NCBI RefSeq assembly: GCF_001557325.1
Contig: NZ_LSJS01000145.1
Location: 1-16,115, forward strand
Length of the DNA stretch: 16,115 nt
Origin: Erythrobacter donghaensis
Lineage (GTDB): Bacteria; Pseudomonadota; Alphaproteobacteria; Sphingomonadales; Sphingomonadaceae
Reading direction: 5' to 3'
Position numbers and translations under genes: made by a program. Shown in pieces: positions 1-7,308 of the stretch. Under the pieces are notes generated by a model. The model did no database searches and was not told the origin of the DNA. It saw only the letters and a program-made list of their open reading frames with translations. Within the stretch, counting starts at the first letter, position 1. Each line of letters starts with the position of its first letter.

Positions 1-1
1 C

Positions 2-1756
2 TTCGCGGGTTGGGACCCCAACACCCGCGCGGTGCTCATCAACACCCGCTTTGCCAACACCTCCCAGCTTCACCGCGTCGCCCAGCCGATGGGTGCGCGC
101 ACCCAGCTGAGCTTCGAGGCCGAGACCGTGCGCGGCTCCTACGCTCCGGAGACAGGCGACATCATCGTGGTCTCCAAGGACCGCGGGGGCGACGAGTACT
201 TCCAGCTCCACACCCTCAGGGACGGTCGCCTCACCCTCCTCACCGACGGCGCGAGCCGCAACCAGATCAATGCCTGGAGCCCCGACGGCAGCCTGATCGG
301 CTTCAGCTCGACCCGCCGCAACGGGGTCGATTCCGACCTCTACGTCATGAACCCGCGTGACCCCGCCTCGGCGCGGGTGGTGTGGGAGAGCAAGGGCGGC
401 GGCTGGGCGATCGCGGCCTTTTCGCGCGACAACCGGACGGCCTATGTCGCCGACTACCGCTCGGTCGAGGATGTCGACCTCTACCGCCTTGATCTCGCCA
501 CTGGCGCGATGACCCCGATCGGCGATCCCAAGGCCAGGGTCAGCTATTCGGGCCTCGAGGTCGCGAGCGATGGCACCTTGTGGGTCACCACCGACCGCGA
601 TTCGGACTTCCAGCGCCTCGGTCGGCTCGATCCCGCCACCGGCGCCTTCACCCCCGTCACCACCGAGCGCTGGGACGTGGATGGCTTCGCCATCTCCGAC
701 GACGGCAGGACCATCGCCTACGAGGTCAACGAGGCCGGCTCCGACCGGATGCGCCTGCTCGATGTCGCCACCGGAAAGATCACCCGCGTCGATGCTCTCC
801 CCGCCGGCCAGATCAGCGGCCTCAGCTTCGCGCCGTGGGGCGAGATCGGCTTCTCCTTCTCCAGCGCCAAGAGCGCCTCGGACGTCTGGAGCCTCGACCC
901 AGCGACCATGGAGCTCACCCGCTGGACGCAGTCCGAGACCGGCGGGCTCGACCCGCAGGTCAATGTCGAGCCGCGCATCCTCACCACCAGGAGCTTCGAC
1001 GGGCTCGAGGTCTCGGGCCTCCTCTACCTCCCCGACCCCGCGAAGTTCCCCGGCAAGCGCCCGCTGATCGTCGACGTCCACGGCGGCCCCGAGGGCCAGA
1101 GCACCGCCGGCTTCATGGGCGCGGACAACTACTACCTCAACGAGCTCGGCGTCGGCATCTTCTTCCCCAACGTGCGCGGCTCGACCGGCTACGGCAAGCG
1201 CTTCGTCAGCCTCGACAACGGCCCCTTCCGCCGCGAGGATTCGGTCAAGGACATGGCCGCGCTGATCGACGCGGTCGCCGCCGACCCGGCGGTCGATCCG
1301 GAGAAGATCGGCCTCACCGGCGGCTCATACGGCGGCTACATGTGCTATGCCGCCGCCGTACAATTGAAGGACAAGCTCACCGCGACCACCTGCATCGTCG
1401 CGATCAGCAACTTCGTCTCCTTCCTCGAGAACACCAACCCCTATCGTCAGGACCTGCGCCGGGTCGAATACGGCGACGAGCGCGATCCCAAGCAGCGCGC
1501 CAAGCTCATCGAGATCAGCCCGCTCACCCGCGTCGGCGAGATCAGCAAGCCGATGTTCGTCATCACCGGCGCCAACGACCCGCGCGTGCCCAAGTCCGAA
1601 GCCGACCAGATGGTCGCCGCGATCCGCGCGAAGGGCGGCGAGGCATGGCACCTCGTGGCGGCGGACGAAGGCCACGGCTTCCGCAAGAAGGCCAATGCCG
1701 ACTACGCCTTCCTCGCGCAGCTGATGTTCTGGAAGAAGTATCTGCTGGGCGAGTGA
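2..1756 (+). CDS. S9 family serine peptidase (prolyl oligopeptidase / acylaminoacyl-peptidase type), 5' truncated by window edge
   Basis: This enzyme would cleave peptides, probably in the periplasm. The frame is open from base 2 (reading FAGWDPNTRAVLINTRF), so the start and any signal peptide lie outside the window; the GTG at 32 is an internal codon. The N-terminal half looks like a beta-propeller with recurring SPDG/SDDG turns (for example NAWSPDGSLIGFSS near base 270). The C-terminal half is an alpha/beta hydrolase. The catalytic triad is visible: Ser in GGSYGGYM (codon 1325-1327), Asp in GANDPRVP (1577-1579) and His in DEGHGF (1673-1675). About 584 residues are present; family members are usually 650-700, so roughly the first tenth is missing. 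The family is certain, the substrate unknown. Its TGA directly abuts the stop of the convergent ACT gene. Confidence 0.95.
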   Translation, partial: FAGWDPNTRAVLINTRFANTSQLHRVAQPMGARTQLSFEAETVRGSYAPETGDIIVVSKDRGGDEYFQLHTLRDGRLTLLTDGASRNQINAWSPDGSLIGFSSTRRNGVDSDLYVMNPRDPASARVVWESKGGGWAIAAFSRDNRTAYVADYRSVEDVDLYRLDLATGAMTPIGDPKARVSYSGLEVASDGTLWVTTDRDSDFQRLGRLDPATGAFTPVTTERWDVDGFAISDDGRTIAYEVNEAGSDRMRLLDVATGKITRVDALPAGQISGLSFAPWGEIGFSFSSAKSASDVWSLDPATMELTRWTQSETGGLDPQVNVEPRILTTRSFDGLEVSGLLYLPDPAKFPGKRPLIVDVHGGPEGQSTAGFMGADNYYLNELGVGIFFPNVRGSTGYGKRFVSLDNGPFRREDSVKDMAALIDAVAADPAVDPEKIGLTGGSYGGYMCYAAAVQLKDKLTATTCIVAISNFVSFLENTNPYRQDLRRVEYGDERDPKQRAKLIEISPLTRVGEISKPMFVITGANDPRVPKSEADQMVAAIRAKGGEAWHLVAADEGHGFRKKANADYAFLAQLMFWKKYLLGE

Positions 1757-2128
1757 TCAGAATGCAGCGGCGAGGCGCTGGAGAATTGCCAGCGCCTCGT
1801 CAGCCCTTGCCCACGGCACGAAGAGGTGATCGTGGTGGAAGCCCGCGACGACATTGCAGGCAATCCCCCGCTCCGCGAGCGCGCCCGCGACCGCTGCGGT
1901 CAGACCGACGCCGTCCAATGCGGAGTGGACCGTCAGGGTAAGCCGCGCGAAATCCCCGGCCGGGTCGGGCACAATCGCGGTCGTGCCCTCGTCCTCGCGG
2001 ATGACCGCGAAGGAGTCATCCGGGGCCGCGCCATCCACCACCACGAAGGCCCAGCGCCGTGCGTCCAGCAGCGGCGCCATGCCCGCCAGCATCCCCGCAA
2101 GGTCGCCGACAGGGCCGCCCGTCGTCAC
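1757..2128 (-). CDS. ACT domain-containing protein (COG3602-like)
   Basis: The protein has 123 residues. The second half (about residues 50-120, from TTAIVPDP through [20 protein letters not shown]) resembles the ACT_7/CASTOR-type ACT domain of small conserved bacterial proteins of unknown ligand. ACT domains usually bind amino acids or other small effectors; no catalytic domain is attached, so it may act as a free-standing sensor. The GTG start (2126-2128) overlaps the hslU stop in a GTGA arrangement, which fixes the start and suggests translational coupling to hslU. The TGA abuts the S9 peptidase stop with no base between. The family call is by pattern; the ligand and any link to HslVU are unknown. 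Confidence 0.8.
   Translation of the reverse strand: MTTGGPVGDLAGMLAGMAPLLDARRWAFVVVDGAAPDDSFAVIREDEGTTAIVPDPAGDFARLTLTVHSALDGVGLTAAVAGALAERGIACNVVAGFHHDHLFVPWARADEALAILQRLAAAF
1769..1801. terminator. Perfect 11-bp inverted repeat just downstream of the S9 peptidase stop, inside the ACT-domain gene
   Basis: CGAGGCGCTGG (1771-1781) pairs perfectly with CCAGCGCCTCG (1789-1799) across a 7-nt loop, agaattg. A G-T wobble and a G-C pair extend the stem to about 13 bp. It starts about 13 nt after the S9 stop, where a terminator is expected, but no T-run follows on either strand. It also encodes part of the C-terminal helix of the convergent ACT protein. A role in ending transcription from one or both sides is inferred; a chance palindrome in GC-rich coding DNA is possible but less likely at this length. 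Confidence 0.45.
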
Positions 2129-3423
2129 AAGATATACTTCGAAAGGTCGGTGTTCCCCGCCAGCCCCGCCAGCCGCGCTTCGACGTAAGCGGCGTCGATG
2201 GTGATCGTCTCGCCCACGTGATCCTCGGCCTCGAAGCTGATCTCCTCAAGCAGCCGTTCCATCACCGTCTGCAAGCGCCGCGCGCCGATGTTCTCGACCG
2301 TGGCATTCACCTGAGCGGCGATGCGCGCGATCGCGGGGATCGCGTCGTCGGCGAAATCGAGCGTCACCTTCTCCGTGCCGAGCAGCGCCTTGTATTGCGC
2401 AACGAGATTGGCGCGGGTCTCGCCGAGGATGCGCACGAAATCGGCCTCGGTCAGCGCGCGCAACTCGACCCGGATGGGGAGGCGCCCCTGCAATTCGGGC
2501 AGCATGTCCGAAGGCTTGGCCACATGGAACGCGCCGGACGCGATGAACAGCACGTGATCGGTCTTCATCGGGCCATACTTGGTCGCGACCGTGGTGCCCT
2601 CGATCAGCGGCAGCAGGTCGCGCTGCACGCCTTCGCGGCTCACGCTCCCGCCGCGCACGTCGCTGACCGCGATCTTGTCGATCTCGTCGAGGAACACGAT
2701 ACCGTTGGTCTCGGCGTTCTGGAGCGCGGCGCGGGCCACATCGTCCTGGTCGAGACGCTTGTCGGCCTCCTCGTCGACCAGCTTGTCCCACGCATCGGGC
2801 ACGCGCAGCTTCTGGCGGCGGGTGTTCTTCCGCCCCAGCGCCTTGCCCATCATGTCGGAGAGGTCGATCATCCCGATCTGCCCGCCCATCTGGCCCATGT
2901 CGAAGGGCGCGGCAGGGGTGTCGCGCACCTCGATCTCGACCTCGACATCGTTCATCGCGTTCTGGACGATGCGCTGGCGGAAGCTTTCGCGGGTGGCTTC
3001 GGAGGCGTTCTCGCCGACCAGCGCGTTCAGCAGCCGGTCCATCGCGGCCGCGCTCGCCGCCTCGCGGACCTTCTCGCGGCGGCGCTCCTTCTCGAGCCGG
3101 ATCGCCTCCTCCACCAGGTCGCGGGCGATCTGTTCGACATCGCGCCCGACATAGCCGACCTCGGTGAACTTGGTCGCCTCAACCTTGATGAAGGGGGCTT
3201 CCGCGAGCTTGGCCAGCCGCCGACTGATCTCGGTCTTGCCGCAGCCCGTCGGCCCGATCATCAGGATGTTCTTGGGCGTCACCTCGTCGCGCAGATCGGC
3301 GCCAAGCCGCTGGCGGCGCCAGCGATTGCGCAGCGCGACCGCGACCGCGCGCTTGGCGTCCTGCTGGCCGATGATGTGCTCGTCCAATGCGGCGACGATC
3401 GCCTTGGGGGTGAGGTTGTCCAT
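2125..3423 (-). CDS. hslU: ATP-dependent protease ATPase subunit HslU (ClpY)
   Basis: HslU is the AAA+ unfoldase that feeds proteins into the HslV peptidase in the cytoplasm. The 432-residue protein is close to the usual ~440. It shows the N-terminal [16 protein letters not shown] box, Walker A GPTGCGKT (57-64), the pore loop GYVG (90-93), a variable I-domain (about 110-230), Walker B FLDEID (244-249), sensor-2 GARR (380-383), and the C-terminal tail ending DLSKYIL, which in this family docks into HslV pockets. The ATG at 3421-3423 is chosen because [10 protein letters not shown] is the conserved beginning. No strong Shine-Dalgarno precedes it; the 26-nt gap from hslV suggests coupled translation. 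The ACT gene follows with a 4-nt overlap. Confidence 0.98.
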   Translation of the reverse strand: MDNLTPKAIVAALDEHIIGQQDAKRAVAVALRNRWRRQRLGADLRDEVTPKNILMIGPTGCGKTEISRRLAKLAEAPFIKVEATKFTEVGYVGRDVEQIARDLVEEAIRLEKERRREKVREAASAAAMDRLLNALVGENASEATRESFRQRIVQNAMNDVEVEIEVRDTPAAPFDMGQMGGQIGMIDLSDMMGKALGRKNTRRQKLRVPDAWDKLVDEEADKRLDQDDVARAALQNAETNGIVFLDEIDKIAVSDVRGGSVSREGVQRDLLPLIEGTTVATKYGPMKTDHVLFIASGAFHVAKPSDMLPELQGRLPIRVELRALTEADFVRILGETRANLVAQYKALLGTEKVTLDFADDAIPAIARIAAQVNATVENIGARRLQTVMERLLEEISFEAEDHVGETITIDAAYVEARLAGLAGNTDLSKYIL

Positions 3424-3449
3424 GGGGTGTCCGGGGAAGAGGGAGGGGT

Positions 3450-4007
3450 TCAGACGATTTCGACCGTCAGGTTGCCGTTGGTAAAGACGCAGATCTCGGC
3501 CGCGACCGCCATCGCCTTTCGTGCGATGGTCTCGGCGTCGCTCTCGTAGTCGGCGATCGCCCGCGCCGCGGCGAGGGCGAAGTTGCCGCCCGATCCGATC
3601 GCGGCGATCTCGCCGACGGGCTCGAGCACGTCGCCATTGCCGGTCAGCACCAGCAGCGTGTCCTTGTCGGCGACGATCATCAGCGCCTCGAGATTGCGCA
3701 GGTACTTGTCGGTGCGCCAGTCCTTGGCGAGTTCGACCGAGGCGCGCATCAGCTGGCCGGAGTACTGCTCGAGCTTTTTCTCGAGCCGCTCGAAAAGGGT
3801 GAAGGCGTCGGCCGTCGCGCCTGCGAAGCCCGCGATCACGCTGCCATCGCCGATCCGGCGCACCTTGCGGGCGTTGGGCTTCATCACGGTGTTGCCCATC
3901 GACACCTGCCCGTCCCCTGCAATGACGGTGGTGCCGCCGCGGCGGACGCCAATGATGGTGGTGCCGTGCCATTGCACGAGCCCGTGGGCGTTGGATGTGC
4001 TGCTCAT
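3450..4007 (-). CDS. hslV: ATP-dependent protease peptidase subunit HslV (ClpQ)
   Basis: HslV is the proteasome-beta-like peptidase that forms the core of the HslVU protease. The protein has 185 residues from the ATG at 4005-4007; a TTG three codons upstream is possible but less likely. A 15-residue pro-sequence ending WHG precedes the expected catalytic Thr16 (TTIIGVRR), so an active enzyme would need self-cleavage between Gly15 and Thr16. Other visible family marks are GDGQVS (31-36, including the Asp equivalent to mature Asp17), Lys48 in PNARKVRR (equivalent to Lys33), and the GSGG motif. It lies 42 nt downstream of bamE on the same strand and 26 nt upstream of hslU, consistent with an operon. 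Confidence 0.97.
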   Translation of the reverse strand: MSSTSNAHGLVQWHGTTIIGVRRGGTTVIAGDGQVSMGNTVMKPNARKVRRIGDGSVIAGFAGATADAFTLFERLEKKLEQYSGQLMRASVELAKDWRTDKYLRNLEALMIVADKDTLLVLTGNGDVLEPVGEIAAIGSGGNFALAAARAIADYESDAETIARKAMAVAAEICVFTNGNLTVEIV

Positions 4008-4049
4008 GCCCGCCAATATGGCGCGGGTCCGCAGCCGTTCAAGCCAGCC

Positions 4050-4544
4050 TTACTGCCCGTTGGGCCCGCCGCCCGCGCCGCCGCCGGGCAGGCCGGTCGA
4101 GCCGACCTGGCCGATATTGCCGAACAGGTCTTCGAGGAAGCCGCGCTCGCGGCCCAGCGTCGGGGTCTTGTCGCCATTGGGGTCGAGATAGACCACCTGG
4201 TCAACCCCGCTGCGCTTCACTTCGCTCACCCGGCCATTGGCATCGAAGGTCACCGCCAGCACCGAATGGTTGCGGATGCGCGGGCGGTTGAAAGGGCGCT
4301 GGCCGGTGATCGAGGAGACGTAGTACCAGGTCGGCGTGCCGAACTGGCTGGTGAAGGTCGGTCGCCCGAGCGTGCCTTCGACCGACTGGCGGTTGTCGAT
4401 CCGCGGCTGGATCAGCGAGGACAGCGTCGCATCCTCGATATAGCCGCGCGATTCGCGGATCGAGGTGCAGCCCGGCAGCAGCGCCGCCGCCAGCAGCACT
4501 GCGGCTCCTGCCCTGGCCTTCGTCATCGCGCCTGTCTTCACCAT
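4050..4544 (-). CDS. bamE: Outer membrane protein assembly factor BamE (SmpA/OmlA lipoprotein)
   Basis: BamE is a small lipoprotein of the BAM complex that inserts beta-barrel proteins into the outer membrane. From the ATG at 4544 there are 164 residues, with a lipoprotein signal peptide and lipobox LLPGC (Cys26). An ATG at 4526 gives a shorter signal peptide with Cys20 and is equally plausible; a TTG at 4553 is less likely. The SmpA/OmlA core is clear: IQPRIDNRQSVEGTLGRPT, then WYYVSS and VLAVTFDANGRV. The tail is low-complexity, rich in Gly (PGGGAGGGPNGQ). The gene is first in the run bamE-hslV-hslU-ACT and diverges from the bc1 chaperone gene. Confidence 0.93.
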   Translation of the reverse strand: MVKTGAMTKARAGAAVLLAAALLPGCTSIRESRGYIEDATLSSLIQPRIDNRQSVEGTLGRPTFTSQFGTPTWYYVSSITGQRPFNRPRIRNHSVLAVTFDANGRVSEVKRSGVDQVVYLDPNGDKTPTLGRERGFLEDLFGNIGQVGSTGLPGGGAGGGPNGQ

Positions 4545-4694
4545 CTGGGCCAAACTCTATCCGTTCCGTCAGTCGCGGCGGGCACCTGCCGCCGATGCGA
4601 GGTGCTTTAAGGGGCTAGCGCGGCGCATGCAACGCACCATATGGGAAACCCGTGGGCGGGCGCGCTTGAATGCGGCTTGAACGCATCCGCGCCT

Positions 4695-4743
4695 CGTGCG
4701 TTAGCGTAAGCGTGCGTTGGCGGCGTTTGCCCTGTGCTATCCT
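4695..4743 (+). promoter_or_regulatory. Possible promoter and direct repeat upstream of the bc1 chaperone gene
   Basis: In the 239-nt divergent region between bamE and the chaperone gene, CGTGCGTT occurs twice (4695-4702 and 4711-4718), 16 nt apart. Just downstream are TTGGCG (4717-4722) and TATCCT (4738-4743), separated by 15 nt, which is short for a sigma-70 pair. This would place a start near 4750 and a leader of about 35 nt. The spacing and repeat are seen; any promoter or operator function is a weak inference. Confidence 0.25.
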
Positions 4744-4783
4744 GCGTCCGATCCTGCCCGCCCCTGTGAAAGGCCTTGCAAAA

Positions 4784-5311
4784 ATGTCCTTCCTCTCACG
4801 CCTGCTCGGCACCGCCCCGGACCCGCGCGAAGGCGTGCGCCCGCTGTGGCACCGCGTGATCGAGCTCGCGCGCGATTCGGTCTATTACACCGATTGCCGG
4901 GTGGCGGATTCGATCGCGGGACGGTTCGACATGATCACCGCCGTGCTCAGCACCGTGATGGTGCGGATCGAGGCCTCGGAGCTGCGCGCCGAAAGCGCGC
5001 TGCTCGCCGAGCTGTTCGTCGAGGACATGGACGGGCAATTGCGCGAATTCGGCGTCAACGACGTGGTCGTGGGCAAGCGCATCGGCAAGCTGATGAGCGT
5101 GCTCGGCGGGCGGCTCGGGGCCTATCGCAGCGCGCTCAACGCGGGCGACCTCGACAAGCTCACCGCCGCCGTGGCGCGCAACGTGACCTTTGCCGAGGGC
5201 GCCGACGAAGCCGCGAGCGCGCGCGCCGTGGCCGAGCGGCTGATGAAGCTGTTCGAGCGGCTCGGGCGCTTCTCCGATGCCGAGATGCTGAAAGCGAGCG
5301 CGATCTGGTGA
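4784..5311 (+). CDS. Ubiquinol-cytochrome c chaperone family protein (CBP3-like)
   Basis: The family (Ubiq_cyt_C_chap) is related to mitochondrial Cbp3/UQCC1, which helps make or assemble cytochrome b of complex III. The protein has 175 residues and is predicted cytoplasmic, with no signal peptide. Typical stretches are VIELARDSVYYTDCRVADSI near the N-terminus, FDMITAVLSTVMVRI, LFVEDMDGQLREFGVND, then KRIGKLMSVLGGRLGAY. The ATG at 4784 (MSFLSRLLG) is chosen; an in-frame extension to 4670 reads through Arg-rich, unconserved-looking sequence and is probably leader DNA. An AAAGG at 4770-4774 is a distant ribosome site. The TGA overlaps the GTG of the next gene (GTGA). It diverges from bamE. Confidence 0.88.
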   Translation: MSFLSRLLGTAPDPREGVRPLWHRVIELARDSVYYTDCRVADSIAGRFDMITAVLSTVMVRIEASELRAESALLAELFVEDMDGQLREFGVNDVVVGKRIGKLMSVLGGRLGAYRSALNAGDLDKLTAAVARNVTFAEGADEAASARAVAERLMKLFERLGRFSDAEMLKASAIW

Positions 5312-5841
5312 GTGGCGCAATTCCCCCTTCCGAACTCTCGCGGATGATCAAGAGCCGGCCACTCGCGGGCGGGCCGGTGGTGATCGAGGCGAGCGCAGAG
5401 GAACGCGCCGCGCTGGCCGCGCGCTTCGGCCTCGGCGCGGTGGAAGCCTTGCGCGCCGAGGTGTCGCTCGAACAGCGCCCGCGCGCGATCCGCGCCACCG
5501 GGCGCTTGCGCGCGGCGATCCAGCAATCCTGCGCGATCAGCGGCGAGGATTTTCCGGTCGCCATCGACGAGCCCATCGACCTGCGATTCGTCGAAGAAGG
5601 GCAGCGCCCGGCGACCGAAGCCGAGGAGATCGAACTCGAGGCCGATGATTGCGACGAGATCGGCTTCTCGGGCGAGATGTTCGATCTCGGCGAAGCAGTG
5701 GCGCAGACCCTCGGCCTCGCGATCGACCCCTATGCCGAAGGGCCGAACGCCGACGCCGCGCGCAAAGCTGCAGGGATCGTGCAGGAGGGCGAGCAATTGG
5801 GGCCGCTCGCCGATCTGCTGGCCGGTCTGAAAAAGCCCTGA
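5308..5841 (+). CDS. DUF177 / YceD family protein
   Basis: YceD-family proteins are linked to 23S rRNA accumulation and in many bacteria sit before rpmF and plsX. The 177-residue protein shows a basic N-terminal part (SRMIKSRPLAGG), a single Cys in QQSCAISGEDF (Cys75) where relatives often carry a Cys pair, an acidic stretch (IELEADDCDEIGF, 108-120), and the conserved FDLGEAVAQTLGLAIDPY (125-142). The GTG start overlaps the chaperone stop (GTGA), so the two are very likely co-translated. A much longer reading in the same frame through the chaperone gene is a shadow. Neither rpmF nor plsX follows; an interrupted DUF2490 gene does. Confidence 0.87.
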   Translation: MSGAIPPSELSRMIKSRPLAGGPVVIEASAEERAALAARFGLGAVEALRAEVSLEQRPRAIRATGRLRAAIQQSCAISGEDFPVAIDEPIDLRFVEEGQRPATEAEEIELEADDCDEIGFSGEMFDLGEAVAQTLGLAIDPYAEGPNADAARKAAGIVQEGEQLGPLADLLAGLKKP

Positions 5842-5889
5842 GGGCCGCGCCTCCGCGCCGTTAAGCCGCGCGGGTGCATGAGGAATCCC

Positions 5890-6558
5890 ATGTCCGCCGG
5901 CCGCTTCCTGCCCCTCTTCAGCCTCGTGCTGATCCCCTCCCCGCTCGACGCGGCGGAGGAGGACGGCAATGTCTGGCTCGGCCAGTTCGCGACGATCAAC
6001 GCGGGCGAGGATGTCTATGTCCGGCTCGAGGCGCAGGAGCGCTTCACCAATGATGCCGAGCGGCTGGGGCAATTGCTGCTGCGCTCGCTGGTCGGCTACC
6101 GGATCAGCAAGGAGGTCAATATCGGCGCGGGCTATGCCTATGTGCTGACCGATCCGGTCGGCCCGGCGAAGCTCGACGAGCACCGCTTCTACTAGGAGCT
6201 CAACATCCGCCTGCTGACCACCGCGGGCGGGACGACGCTCGACAGCCGCACGCGGCTGGAACAGCGCTCCTTCGAGGAGCTGGAGGACACCGCGTGGCGG
6301 CTGCGGCAATTCGTGCAGTTGCGCGTGCCGGTGAGCGAGGACAACAAGATCGTCGCCTATACCGAGCCCTTCGTCGAACTGGACGAAGGCCCGGTGCAGC
6401 GCGGGGGGCTGTCGGTGTGGCGCAATTTCGTCGGGGTCTCGGTCCCGCTCGCCAAGGGCATGGAGGCGGTGCCGGGCTACCTCAACCAGCGCGTGTGGCG
6501 CGACGGGCCGGACCAGATCGACCACACGGCGAACGTGAACCTGTTCGTGACCTTCTGA
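5890..6558 (+). pseudogene. DUF2490 family protein with one in-frame amber stop
   Basis: Translation from the ATG at 5890 (AGGA at 5881-5884, 5-nt spacing; an ATG at 5878 is less well placed) gives an export signal peptide ending near LDA-AEED, then NVWLGQFATINAGEDVYVRL, typical of DUF2490 proteins, which are thought to be outer-membrane beta-barrels. The frame stops at TAG 6193-6195 after HRFY, at residue 102. The same frame continues open for another 120 codons (ELNIRLLTT... RTRLEQR... VWRNFVGVSVPL...) to TGA 6556-6558, ending NVNLFVTF as expected for a barrel's C-terminal aromatic. One C-to-T change (CAG to TAG) explains the break; total length would be 222. Recent inactivation, strain polymorphism, sequencing error or readthrough are all possible. 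Confidence 0.85.
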
Positions 6559-6573
6559 GGCGCGCGGGCCTCA
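6556..6573. terminator. Short hairpin between the convergent DUF2490 and ssb genes
   Basis: TGAGGC (6556-6561) and GCCTCA (6568-6573) form a perfect 6-bp stem with a 6-nt loop, starting on the DUF2490 stop codon and ending 13 nt before the ssb stop. It is the only palindrome in the 28-nt gap, so it could serve as a two-way terminator, but it lacks a T-run. A modest candidate. Confidence 0.3.
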
Positions 6574-6586
6574 TGAAGCGACCCGA

Positions 6587-7117
6587 TCAGAACGGAATGT
6601 CGTCGTCGAGATCGTCGTAACCGCCGCCAGCCGGAGCACCGCCGCCGCCGAAGCCGCCGCCGCCCGAAGAGCCGCCGCCCTGATCCCAGCTGCCACCGCC
6701 GCCGCCGTAGCTGCCGCCGCCGGAACGGCCACCACCACCGCCGCCCATGCCGCCACTGCCACCTTGCGCGCCGTCAAGCATGGTCAGCGTGCCGCCGAGG
6801 CCCTGGATCACGATCTCGGTGCTGTAGCGATCCTGCCCGTTCTGGTCCTGCCACTTGCGGGTCTGGAGCTTGCCCTCGACGAAGACCTTGCTGCCCTTCT
6901 TGAGGTAGCGCTCGACCACGCTGACGAGGCCTTCGGAGAAGATCGCGACGGTGTGCCACTCGGTCTTTTCCTTGCGCTCGCCGGTCTGGCGGTCCTTCCA
7001 CGTCTCGGACGTGGCGATGCGCAGGTTCGCGACTTTGCCGCCATTGCCAAAGGTGCGGATTTCCGGGTCGGCGCCCAGATTGCCGATCAGCATGACCTTG
7101 TTGAGCGAACCCGCCAT
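6587..7117 (-). CDS. ssb: Single-stranded DNA-binding protein
   Basis: SSB coats single-stranded DNA in replication, repair and recombination and recruits partner enzymes through its C-terminal tip. The protein has 176 residues. The OB fold spans about residues 4-110 ([18 protein letters not shown], then [39 protein letters not shown]). A linker of about 50 residues, nearly all Gly and Ser, follows, and the protein ends in the canonical acidic tip DDDIPF. The ATG at 7115-7117 is preceded by GGAAGGG, a good ribosome site. It is monocistronic, convergent with the DUF2490 gene. No GAACN7GAAC or GTTCN7GTTC LexA box was seen in its 190-nt upstream region. Confidence 0.98.
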   Translation of the reverse strand: MAGSLNKVMLIGNLGADPEIRTFGNGGKVANLRIATSETWKDRQTGERKEKTEWHTVAIFSEGLVSVVERYLKKGSKVFVEGKLQTRKWQDQNGQDRYSTEIVIQGLGGTLTMLDGAQGGSGGMGGGGGGRSGGGSYGGGGGSWDQGGGSSGGGGFGGGGAPAGGGYDDLDDDIPF

Positions 7118-7308
7118 CGAAATACCCTTCCCGTCAATGTCTTGATCCCCGGCTGCACAGGATGCGCCGCGAATCTGTCTCAGGCAATAGGGAAGCGGCC
7201 CGCTCCGCGCGAGCCGTGGCTGAGGGTTAATCCACCAGTTCGGTCGCGCTTGTCGTCGCCTACCGGTTCAGCCCGCGGCTGTGCTTCGCAACCGCTGCTT
7301 GAGGCGCG
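7118..7308. other. Intergenic region between ssb and the COQ9 gene
   Basis: These 191 nt must contain the ssb promoter (minus strand) and the 3' end of the COQ9 transcript. I see the ssb ribosome site and a GAATC (7171-7175), a possible CcrM methylation site, but no convincing -35/-10 pair, no strong terminator and no credible small gene. Confidence 0.5.

Noticed and set aside
2059..3549. A 496-codon plus-strand frame over hslU
   Set aside because: Antisense shadow of hslU; the translation is Arg/His/Leu-rich with no family motif.
4670..4783. A longer N-terminus for the bc1 chaperone
   Set aside because: The added 38 residues are Arg-rich and contain the likely promoter; the start at 4784 gives the family's usual beginning.
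5845..5873. CCGCGC/GCGCGG arms after yceD as a terminator
   Set aside because: Only 6 bp with an 18-nt loop in very GC-rich DNA, and no T-run; expected by chance.
5122..6525. A 467-codon minus-strand frame across the chaperone, yceD and DUF2490 genes
   Set aside because: Antisense shadow; the plus strand carries recognisable families with overlapping starts and stops.
7118..7308. An SOS (LexA) box before ssb
   Set aside because: GTTC occurs in isolation, but no second half-site at the alphaproteobacterial 7-nt spacing was found.
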